Shown: piece after piece, positions 43,562-50,826 of the stretch
Layout of the letters: every line of letters starts with the position of its first letter
Numbering within the stretch: the first letter of the stretch is position 1
Origin: Luteimonas salinisoli
Lineage (GTDB): Bacteria > Pseudomonadota > Gammaproteobacteria > Xanthomonadales > Xanthomonadaceae
Length of the DNA: 64,000 bases
NCBI RefSeq assembly: GCF_013425525.1
Contig: NZ_JACCKA010000049.1
Span: 1 to 64,000, forward strand
Reading direction: 5' to 3'
Notes under the pieces: model-generated
Seen by the model: the letters and a program-made list of their open reading frames with translations, nothing else
Told to the model about the DNA's origin: nothing
Databases searched by the model: none
Translations under genes and position numbers: made by a program

Positions 43562-44491
43562 ATGAGCCTGAACATCGAGTCCTCGCAGGTCGCGCAGCAG
43601 CCGTTGCGCAACGCCCAGTCCGAGGCCGCCGGCCCGATGCAGCAGCCGTTGCCGCAGGTGCCGACCGGCAGCTACCGCCTCGAGCCCACCTACCACCCGC
43701 AGCTGGCGGCGCTGTTCCCGCAGCAGGCGGCCAACGCCTCCTTCGACGCCCAGGTCCGCGGCCAGGCGCCGCAGGCGATCGACCTGCAGATGATGGAGCT
43801 GGCGGCGGCGGTCTACGACCCTTCGGTGCAGTCGGTCGGCGACTGGAGCCGACTGGACGACGCCCAGCTGCTGGCGGCCGGTATCGACCCCGCCTCGCTG
43901 GAGAATCCCGAGACCGGATTCCGCGCCGGCATCTACACCGACGGCGAGGGCAACCACGTGCTGGCGTTCGCCGGCTCCAACGAGTTCCAGGACTGGACCG
44001 GCGCCAACCTGCGCCAGGGTCTTGGCTGGCAGGCCGAGCAGTACGACGAGGCCATACAGCTGGCGCAGCTGGCTGCCGGCGCGTTCGGCGACAGCCTCGC
44101 CATCACCGGCCACTCGCTGGGTGGCGGACTGGCGGCCACCGCCTCGCTCGCCACCGGCAATGCCGCGGTCACCTTCAACGCCTCCGGCGTGCACGACGCC
44201 ACCATGCGCAACCTCGGTCTCGATCCCGGCGCCGCCAGGGCCGGCGCCGAGGCCGGGCAGATCCGCCGCTACAACGTCGACGGCGAAGCGCTGACCAAGG
44301 CGCAGCAGGACATCTGGGTGGTCAACGGCATTCCCGATGCGCCCGGGCACGAGATCGTGCTGGACGATCCCGCGCCGCTGACCGGCTGGAGCCGCTTCAA
44401 CCCGATCGCCATCGTCCAGCATGCCGGCGAGCTGCATTCGCAGGATTCGGTGCTCGACGCCCTGCGCGCCCAGCGCCCCTGGGAGAACTGA
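43562..44491 (+). CDS. Signal-less class 3-like lipase, putative antibacterial effector (pair 1)
   Basis: 309 aa. The alpha/beta-hydrolase core has the strand GNHVLAFAGSNEFQDW (oxyanion region), the nucleophile elbow ITGHSLGGGLAATASLATG, and a C-terminal GHEIVLDD His. It resembles the Mbeg1/DUF2974-type lipase family. There is no signal peptide; the Gln-rich N-terminus (SSQVAQQPLRNAQ) could be a secretion signal. Directly followed (42 bases) by an ankyrin-repeat lipoprotein, an organisation typical of a T6SS or related effector with its immunity protein. Secretion route and target are inferred. Confidence 0.8.
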   Translation: MSLNIESSQVAQQPLRNAQSEAAGPMQQPLPQVPTGSYRLEPTYHPQLAALFPQQAANASFDAQVRGQAPQAIDLQMMELAAAVYDPSVQSVGDWSRLDDAQLLAAGIDPASLENPETGFRAGIYTDGEGNHVLAFAGSNEFQDWTGANLRQGLGWQAEQYDEAIQLAQLAAGAFGDSLAITGHSLGGGLAATASLATGNAAVTFNASGVHDATMRNLGLDPGAARAGAEAGQIRRYNVDGEALTKAQQDIWVVNGIPDAPGHEIVLDDPAPLTGWSRFNPIAIVQHAGELHSQDSVLDALRAQRPWEN

Positions 44492-44533
44492 CTGCCGCCG
44501 TGGCGCAGCGCCCGGGTGTGTGAGAATCGGCCG

Positions 44534-45262
44534 ATGCGCGCCGCACTGCTGACGATCCTGCTGATGCTGTCCGGCGCCGCCTGCAGCGGAGACGCCATGG
44601 ACGCCAAGCAAGCCTTTCCCGAAGACCCGACCGCCGCGGCGCTGGCCGAGGCCGCCGCCGCCGGCGATGCTGCGCGCGTCGGCGACCTGGTGCGGCAGGG
44701 CGCCGACCCCGACGCGCAGGGCGAGAGCAAGGTCAATCTGCTGCAGCTGGCGATGCTGGCGCAGAGCAAGACCGGCCTGCGCGCCCTCCTCGAGGCCGGG
44801 GCCGATCCCAACCGTCCGGGGCTGGGCGGCAGCACCGCGGTGCACGGCGCCGCCATCGCCGACGACCCGGAGTACCTGGAGATCGTGCTCGCGCACGGCG
44901 GCGACCCCGACGCCCGCCACGGCGAAACCGGCGCCACGCCGCTCGCCGGCGCGACCGGGCCGCGCACCGATGCGCAGTTCCGGCACCTGCTGGAGGCGGG
45001 CGCCGACCCCGGCGCGGCCGACCGCACCGGCAACACCCCGCTGCACCGCGCGGCAATGCTCAATGCCGGCAGCCAGGTGCTGGCTCTGCTCGAGGCGGGT
45101 GCCGACCCCGGCGCCAAGAACGCCCAGGACGCCACCTTCCAGGCGTATTTGTTCAAGACCCCGGCCGACCGCCTGACCGCCGAGGCGCGCGGCGGCCGCG
45201 AGGCGGTGCTGACGTGGCTGCGCGCGCACGACGTCCCGCTGGAGGCAGGCGCGGGCGACTGA
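44534..45262 (+). CDS. Ankyrin-repeat lipoprotein, putative immunity protein (pair 1)
   Basis: 242 aa. Signal peptide with lipobox LMLSGAAC (Cys17). About five ankyrin repeats follow, marked by LLEAGADPN, HGGDPDARHGETGATPL, HLLEAGADPGAADRTGNTPLHRAA and LLEAGADPGAKN. The ATG at 44534 directly precedes the signal peptide. A periplasm-facing lipoprotein partner suits neutralising a lipase that acts on membranes from the periplasm. It is a close paralog of the gene at 47211. Confidence 0.85.
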   Translation: MRAALLTILLMLSGAACSGDAMDAKQAFPEDPTAAALAEAAAAGDAARVGDLVRQGADPDAQGESKVNLLQLAMLAQSKTGLRALLEAGADPNRPGLGGSTAVHGAAIADDPEYLEIVLAHGGDPDARHGETGATPLAGATGPRTDAQFRHLLEAGADPGAADRTGNTPLHRAAMLNAGSQVLALLEAGADPGAKNAQDATFQAYLFKTPADRLTAEARGGREAVLTWLRAHDVPLEAGAGD

Positions 45263-45306
45263 TCGGGCGGCGAAAGGCGTCGCGCCGACAGCCACCGCCC
45301 AGCGCC

Positions 45307-45500
45307 GTAGGAGCGTGTCGTGCGCGCGAAAGCGGCGCGGTCGCCGAAGCCGGAATCACCGCCAGCCCGGCCGGAGCCGCCCGCGGCCTTCGCGGCCATG
45401 GGCCGCTCCTGCGGGAAAGCGCGCCGCCCCGCCCCGCGTAGGAGCGTGCCATGCACGCGAAGACCGGCGCGGCCACCACGCCCGCGATCGCCGCCAAGCA
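45307..45500. repeat. GTAG-type REP elements between the two lipase/ankyrin pairs (copy G)
   Basis: The first unit starts GTAGGAGCGTGTCGTGCGCG at 45307 and ends GGCCATGGGCCGCTCCTGC at 45411 (CTGC instead of CTAC, about 105 bp). A second left end, GTAGGAGCGTGCCATGCACG, starts at 45438 and decays. These fill most of the 377-base gap. No further gene is seen there; the promoter of the second lipase should lie in 45500-45635. Confidence 0.75.
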
Positions 45501-45639
45501 CCCGGCGCTGCCCGGGCGCTCGGCCACGGGCCGCACCCGCGCGCAGGGCGGCGGACTCGGGTCAGCCCTAGCTGGCAGCGGCGTCCGCGCTGCCCTAGCG
45601 TGGGCAGCGACACGGGTGACGCCCGACCGGAGCAGGGAC

Positions 45640-47088
45640 ATGTCCGTCCAGTTCGACAATGCGGTTTCGCTGGCGCAGCAGCACAACCTGCCGCCGCCGC
45701 CCAACCCCGAGACCAATCCCGCCGGCTACAACCAGTGGCTGCAGGAAGCCGCGCCCTACGTCGCCGAGCCCGCCTACCATCCGCAGTTCGGCAGCCTGAT
45801 GGCGGCCAACGGCGACGCCTCCCCGGTCCCCGCCGGCTCGTTCGCCGAGCAGGCCCGCGGCCAGGAGCCGCAGGCCGTGCTCGACATGGACCTGGCGCTG
45901 CTCTCGGAGGACGTCTACAACGCCGAAGGCGCCACCGCCATCGGCGCCGGCAGCTGGACCCGGGTCGAAGACCTGCCGCCCGGCATCTCCACGCCCCTGT
46001 CCAGCGACGCCAGCGGCTTCCAGGCCGCCATCTACACCGACGGCAACGGCCGCTACGTGCTCGCCTTCGCCGGCACCGATCCGGCCAGCGGCAGCGACTG
46101 GCTGACCAATGCCGGCCAGGGCCTGGGCTTCGACACCGCGCAGTACCGCGACGCCATGGCGCTCGCCCACGAAGCGCGCGCCGAGTGGGGCGATGGCCTG
46201 GTGATCACCGGACATTCGCTCGGCGGTGGACTGGCCTCGGCCGCGTCGCTGGCCACCGGCAATCCGGCGGTGACCTTCAACGCCGCCGGGCTCAGCGACG
46301 AATCGCTGCGCAGTCTCGGCTTCACCCCCAACGGCGCGCGCGAGGTCGCCGCCGACGGTCAGGTGCGGCGCTACAACGTCGAGAACGACATCCTGACCGG
46401 AGTGCAGCAGAACGGCATGCCGCTGCCGAATGCGGTCGGTCACGAACTGCGCCTGGACAACACCAACTTCATCAAGGACCCGATCCGCGCGCACCTGATG
46501 CCGGCCGTGCTCAGCGGCCTGGAGCGCGGCAACGTCACGCCGGTGGAAACCTCGCCGCTGGACAGCGCCATCGAGCGCCCCGGTGAGGCGGTCTTCGACT
46601 TCGCCGGCAACGCCATCCGCGAGGGCGGCGGGCTGGTGGTCGACACCGCGCGCGACGGCGTCGAGCTCGGCCGCGACCTGTTCGATTCCGGGCGCGACCT
46701 GGCCAACGGCCGTCCCATCGACGCCGTGGTCGGGGCCACCGGCGACATCGCCGAGTTCGCGCTGCAGGGCACGGGCAACGTCCTCAACCGCGGCCTTGCC
46801 CTGACCGGGGATGCGGTCAATGCGACCGGCAATCTCGCCGGGGGCCTGATCCGCGACCTCGGCGACGCGGTCGGCCTGCCCGGAGCGGGCGAGACCGTCG
46901 GCGGCTGGGTCGAGGGCGGCACGCAGTGGCTGGGCGACGGGCTCGACACCGTCGGCGGCTGGGCGGAACGCGGACTCGACTGGGCCGGCGACAAGGTCAG
47001 CAGCGGCCTGAATGCCGCCGGCGAATGGACCCAGGACCGCTGGAACGATTTCAAGGACAGCAACTGGAATCCCGGCAACTGGTTCTGA
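45640..47088 (+). CDS. Signal-less class 3-like lipase with C-terminal extension (pair 2)
   Basis: 482 aa. Residues ~1-300 are paralogous to the lipase of pair 1 (YVLAFAGTDPASGSDW, VITGHSLGGGLASAASLATG, AVGHELRLDN). A further ~165 residues consist of Gly/Ala-rich amphipathic segments with regularly spaced Trp (TVGGWVEGGTQWLGDG, TVGGWAERGLDWAGDK) ending DRWNDFKDSNWNPGNWF, which could insert in membranes or bind a secretion partner. No signal peptide. Followed by an ankyrin lipoprotein after 122 bases. The frame remains open upstream to 45451 through the REP region, which is judged non-coding. Confidence 0.82.
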   Translation: MSVQFDNAVSLAQQHNLPPPPNPETNPAGYNQWLQEAAPYVAEPAYHPQFGSLMAANGDASPVPAGSFAEQARGQEPQAVLDMDLALLSEDVYNAEGATAIGAGSWTRVEDLPPGISTPLSSDASGFQAAIYTDGNGRYVLAFAGTDPASGSDWLTNAGQGLGFDTAQYRDAMALAHEARAEWGDGLVITGHSLGGGLASAASLATGNPAVTFNAAGLSDESLRSLGFTPNGAREVAADGQVRRYNVENDILTGVQQNGMPLPNAVGHELRLDNTNFIKDPIRAHLMPAVLSGLERGNVTPVETSPLDSAIERPGEAVFDFAGNAIREGGGLVVDTARDGVELGRDLFDSGRDLANGRPIDAVVGATGDIAEFALQGTGNVLNRGLALTGDAVNATGNLAGGLIRDLGDAVGLPGAGETVGGWVEGGTQWLGDGLDTVGGWAERGLDWAGDKVSSGLNAAGEWTQDRWNDFKDSNWNPGNWF

Positions 47089-47210
47089 TGCGCCGTAGCG
47101 CGCGGCCCCGCCCTGCGACGTCCGCCGGGTGCGGCGCACGCATGCCGTTCACCTCGGCGGTGGCGGGCCTTCACTAGACTGCGGGCCAGCCTTCCGTGCC
47201 GATCGCCGCG

Positions 47211-47984
47211 ATGCCGCCTTCCCCTCGAACCCCGTCGCACTGCGCCCTGCTCCGCTGGGTCGCGGTGCTCTCGTTTATGCTGTTGTCCGGCGCCGCCTGC
47301 GCCAGACAGGGAGCCCAACCGGTGGATGCCAACGAAGTCTTCGCAGATCCGCGCGCGGCCGAGCTGGCCGCCGCCGTCGCCGCCGGCGATGCCGCGGCCG
47401 TGCGCGCCCTGGCGCAGGCCGGCGCGCCCCTCGATGCGCAGGGCGACAAGCAGGTCACGCTGCTGCAGTGGGCACTGCTCAACAAGTCGCCGCGCGGCAT
47501 GGAAGCGCTGCTCGACGCCGGCGCGGATCCGGCCCAGCCGGGGATCGACGGCGACACGGTGATCCACCTGGCGGCGATGGCGAACGATGCGCAGTACCTG
47601 GAACTGCTGCTGGCGCGCGGCGCCGATCCAGGCGCGCGCAATGCCGTCACCCAGGCCACGCCGCTGGCCTCGGCGCTGCGGGGCAAGCGGGAGGCGCAAC
47701 TGCAGGCCCTGCTCGATGCCGGCGCGGACCCCAACGCCGCCGATCGCGGCGGCAACACGCCGCTGCACCAGGCCGCCAAGTACAACGACCCGGTGAACGC
47801 ACTGAAGCTGCTCGAGGCGGGCGCCGACCCGAATGCCCGCAACGTGCAGGACGTCACCTTCCAGCGCTTCCTGTTCACCACCCGTGAGGACGTGCTCAGC
47901 GGCGAGGCCAAGCGCGGCCGCGAGCGGATCCGCGACTGGCTGCGCGCCCATGACGTGGCGATCGAGGATCCCGCCGGCGGTTGA
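47211..47984 (+). CDS. Ankyrin-repeat lipoprotein, putative immunity protein (pair 2)
   Basis: 257 aa from the ATG at 47211 (a GTG at 47196 is also possible). Signal peptide with lipobox LLSGAAC. Ankyrin repeats: ALLDAGADPAQPG, LLLARGADPGARN, ALLDAGADPNAADRGGNTPLHQAA, LLEAGADPNARN. The C-terminal DWLRAHDVAIED parallels TWLRAHDVPLEA in the pair-1 protein, so the two genes arose by duplication of a lipase-ankyrin unit. Confidence 0.85.
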   Translation: MPPSPRTPSHCALLRWVAVLSFMLLSGAACARQGAQPVDANEVFADPRAAELAAAVAAGDAAAVRALAQAGAPLDAQGDKQVTLLQWALLNKSPRGMEALLDAGADPAQPGIDGDTVIHLAAMANDAQYLELLLARGADPGARNAVTQATPLASALRGKREAQLQALLDAGADPNAADRGGNTPLHQAAKYNDPVNALKLLEAGADPNARNVQDVTFQRFLFTTREDVLSGEAKRGRERIRDWLRAHDVAIEDPAGG

Positions 47985-48011
47985 ACCGCGACGGCGCTGC
48001 GGTTCGCACAC

Positions 48012-48075
48012 CGGGTATCACCGCCCATCCGGCCGGGGACTCCCGCGGTCTTCGCGGCCATGGGCCGCTCCTGCG
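48012..48075. repeat. Degenerate GTAG-type REP half element (copy H)
   Basis: Right end TCTTCGCGGCCATGGGCCGC, then TCCTGC, with a preceding interior similar to other units (CACCGCCCATCCGGCCGGGG). It lies between the convergent ankyrin and TPR protein genes. Confidence 0.6.
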
Positions 48076-48088
48076 GGCGGCCCGGCCC

Positions 48089-48724
48089 TCAGGGCCAGGC
48101 CGGCGGATTCTCCTGCCAGGCGGCATGCACTTCGCCGAGGGTGGCGCGCTCGTCGGCCCGCCAGTCGGGCAGCAGCGCGCTGAAGTCGCCAGGGCTGCGC
48201 CAGCGCTCCGGATGGGTGCGCACGGCGGCGGCGTACCAGTCGCGGGCCTCGTCCCGGCGCTCCAGCCGCCACAGCGCCATGGCCAGGGTGGGCGGCAGCC
48301 ATTCCGGACCGGCCAGGCGCCCCGATACGGCCGCCTGCCATTGCTGCAGCGCGCCCTCGGCATCGCCGCTGCGCAGCAGGTCCCAGCCGTAGTTCCAGTG
48401 GATCGACGTGCGCAGCGGGCTGCGCCGCGCGCTGTCGGCGAGCGCGCGCTCGTAGAGGGCGATGCCGGTCCCGGTGCGTCCGGTTCGCATCGCCGCGTGG
48501 GCCAGCTGCGCGGCGGCACGGTCGGCGTCGCGCTGGCCGCGCTCGACGACCTGCATCAGCCGCGCCAGGGTGGCCTCGTCGCTGCCCTCGATGGCGACCA
48601 CCGGACGCGTGGTCAAGGCGTCCTCGGAGAAGTAGAACTCCTTCGGCCGCGGCAGGCTCTGGGCGAGGGCGACGAGCGGCAGCAGGAGCGCAAGGCCCAG
48701 GCCTCGGACAAGCATGGTTTTCAT
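48089..48724 (-). CDS. Exported TPR-like protein
   Basis: 211 aa. Signal peptide to about LVALAQS. The body is helical; about 85-165 form tetratricopeptide-like pairs (TGIALYERALADSARRSPL; GDAEGALQQWQAAVSG; LERRDEARDWYAAAVRTHP). No enzyme motif. Such periplasmic TPR proteins usually act as scaffolds; the partner is unknown. It lies downstream of the EAL-domain gene with a 71-base gap on the same strand. Confidence 0.7.
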   Translation of the reverse strand: MKTMLVRGLGLALLLPLVALAQSLPRPKEFYFSEDALTTRPVVAIEGSDEATLARLMQVVERGQRDADRAAAQLAHAAMRTGRTGTGIALYERALADSARRSPLRTSIHWNYGWDLLRSGDAEGALQQWQAAVSGRLAGPEWLPPTLAMALWRLERRDEARDWYAAAVRTHPERWRSPGDFSALLPDWRADERATLGEVHAAWQENPPAWP

Positions 48725-48795
48725 GGCAGTGGCACGTGTTCCGGATCCCCGCGGGCATTGTAGCGGCGCGCGCGGACCCCTGCGTGACTGCGCAC

Positions 48796-50631
48796 TCAGC
48801 CGCCGCCGTAGCGCGCCAGCAGTTCCCCGTTGGGCAGCGCCGGCGCGAACAGGAAGCCCTGGGCGCGGACGATCCCCAGCGCCCGCAGGGCGTCGACGTG
48901 CGCCTGCGACTCCACTCCCTCGGCCACCACCTCGAGCCCGGTCCGGCGCGAGATTCCCGCCACCGCCTCGACGATGGCGCTGTCGTAGCGGTCGCCCGGC
49001 AGTCCGGCCACGAAGCTTCGGTCGAGCTTGATGGTGTCGATCGGCAGCCGCCGCAGATAGCCCAGCGACGACCAGCCGGTGCCGAAATCGTCCAGCGCGA
49101 CGCCCACCCCGAGCGCCCGCAGTCGCCCCAGGGTGCGCGCGGCCCCCTCGGCGTCGGCCAGCAGCGCGGTCTCGGTCAGCTCCAGGCACAGCCGGGCGCG
49201 CGGCAGCCCGGTGGCGTGCAGCACCTGCTCGACGTCGGCGACCAGGCCGGGCTGCTCGAACTGCCGCGCCGAGACGTTGACCCGCAGCACCGGCGCGACC
49301 CCGTCGCGCGCCGGCCAGCCGCAGGCCGTGCGGCAGGCGCGCTCCAGGACCCGGCGGCCGATCGGCACGATCAGGCCGGACGATTCGGCGACGTCGATGA
49401 AGTCCTGCGCTGCATGCAGGGCGCCATCCGCATCGCGCATCCGCAGCAGCGCTTCGGCGCCCAGCCAGCGCCCGTCGCGCAGGTCCAGCTCCGGCTGGTA
49501 CCAGACCTCCAGCCGGTCCTCCACCATCGCCTCGCGCAGCGCGCGCTCGGTGGCCAGGCGCCGCAGCAGGCCGCGGTGGTGCTCGGCATCGAACACTTCG
49601 CAGCGGTTCTGCCCGCCGCTGCGCGCGCGCTGGCTGGCGAGTTCGGCGTTGCGGAGCAACGTATCGGCCGAAGGCGCGACCAGGTCGTGGGCGAAGGCGA
49701 TGCCCACCGCCACCGCATGGCCGGCACCCTGCACCAGGGCCAGGCAGCGTTCGGCGATCTCCAGCGCCTCGGCCTCGAGCACGTGGCCGTGCGGGAGCAG
49801 CGCGAAAGCGTGTTCGCGGACCCGCGCCAGGGTGGCGGCATCGCCGAATTCCCGGCGCAGGCGCCCGGCCGCAGCCACCAGCACGGTGGCGTCGTCGCCG
49901 ACCACGGCGCCGGGCTCGACCTGGAGGTGGATCGCCGCCAGACCCCGGGAATCGCCGTGCAGCGGCCGCAGCGCGGCGTGCGCGACCTCCAGCAGGTGAT
50001 CGCGATTGGGCAGATCGGTGAGCGGATCGTGCAGCTCCAGGTAGCGCAGCCGGCCCTCGGCCTCGCGGCGGCGGTCGATCTCCGCCGCCATCGCCACGTA
50101 GTCGCCGATGCTGGCGGCGAAAGCCTGGTCCTCGGCGCTCCACCGCCGCTGCGCGCCGACCTGCTCGTGGCAGACCACGCCGACCACCTCGCCGGCGCAG
50201 CGCACCGGGGCGTCGAGCATCGAGGCGATGTCGTGGCGCCGGAGATACCCGTCCAGGGCCGGGTCGGCGGCGGTCAGGGCGCGATCGCCGGCCAGGTCGG
50301 CGGCATCGATCACCCGCAGCTCGCCCAGCCGTGCCGCGTATTCGCTGCCCAGGACGAGTTCCTCGCGCGAACCGGCCGGGTTGTGCCGGGCACCGGCGCG
50401 CAGGTACAGGTGCACGCAGGCGAGCCGGGCGCGGGAGGGATCGAGCAGCCACACGCCCACGCGGTCGGCTTCCAGGGTGGCGGCGGCGATCTCGCAGATC
50501 CGCGCATACGCGGTCTCCAGGCTGCAGCGGTCGTGCCAGACCTCCCTGGCCAGCGCCACCAGTGCCTGGTTGTGGCGGCGCGCCCAGGTGCCGCTTTCGC
50601 TTCGATCGGTTGCCTGCGCCATGGCCGACAT
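48796..50631 (-). CDS. GAF - degenerate GGDEF - EAL cyclic-di-GMP phosphodiesterase
   Basis: 611 aa. GAF domain (about 20-185), then a GGDEF-like domain (about 200-350) that starts LHDPLTDLPNRDHLLEV but in which GGDEF is replaced by VREHA (RVREHAFALL), so it cannot synthesise c-di-GMP. The EAL domain (about 355-605) is intact: AEALLR, NVSARQF, ELTETAL, DDFGTGWSSLGYL with the metal Asp pair, KLDRSFV and AEGVES. It should hydrolyse c-di-GMP, controlled by ligand binding to the GAF domain. No membrane segment. GAGAGGG precedes the ATG. Confidence 0.9.
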   Translation of the reverse strand: MSAMAQATDRSESGTWARRHNQALVALAREVWHDRCSLETAYARICEIAAATLEADRVGVWLLDPSRARLACVHLYLRAGARHNPAGSREELVLGSEYAARLGELRVIDAADLAGDRALTAADPALDGYLRRHDIASMLDAPVRCAGEVVGVVCHEQVGAQRRWSAEDQAFAASIGDYVAMAAEIDRRREAEGRLRYLELHDPLTDLPNRDHLLEVAHAALRPLHGDSRGLAAIHLQVEPGAVVGDDATVLVAAAGRLRREFGDAATLARVREHAFALLPHGHVLEAEALEIAERCLALVQGAGHAVAVGIAFAHDLVAPSADTLLRNAELASQRARSGGQNRCEVFDAEHHRGLLRRLATERALREAMVEDRLEVWYQPELDLRDGRWLGAEALLRMRDADGALHAAQDFIDVAESSGLIVPIGRRVLERACRTACGWPARDGVAPVLRVNVSARQFEQPGLVADVEQVLHATGLPRARLCLELTETALLADAEGAARTLGRLRALGVGVALDDFGTGWSSLGYLRRLPIDTIKLDRSFVAGLPGDRYDSAIVEAVAGISRRTGLEVVAEGVESQAHVDALRALGIVRAQGFLFAPALPNGELLARYGGG

Positions 50632-50826
50632 CCCTCTCGCCCCCTACGGTGGCCGGGTAAGGTTCCCCGCCCCGTCGCCATCCTGCGCCCGTTGGCCCGA
50701 CGGCGCCAGTCCGCCACCTGTCCGGACGAGGGCGGATGGGCCGCTGCTACAATTTCCGGCTGCCCGGACGCCGCGTCACGCCGCCGCGGCCCGCCAGCGA
50801 CCCGTTCGCAAGCCGAAGACTCCGCC

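Noticed and set aside
41705-45295. A 1196-codon minus-strand frame that would extend gamma-glutamyltransferase far upstream
   Set aside because: The extension is antisense to the lipase and ankyrin genes; the signal peptide and GTG start at 43432 fit the enzyme.
43562-47088. XVIPCD domain of Xanthomonadales T4SS effectors in the lipases
   Set aside because: I could not recognise its conserved motifs in either C-terminus; the secretion route is left undetermined.
48736-50826. Upstream extension of the indolepyruvate oxidoreductase frame to 48736
   Set aside because: It is antisense to the EAL-domain gene and lacks any domain; the ATG at 50827 agrees with the family start.
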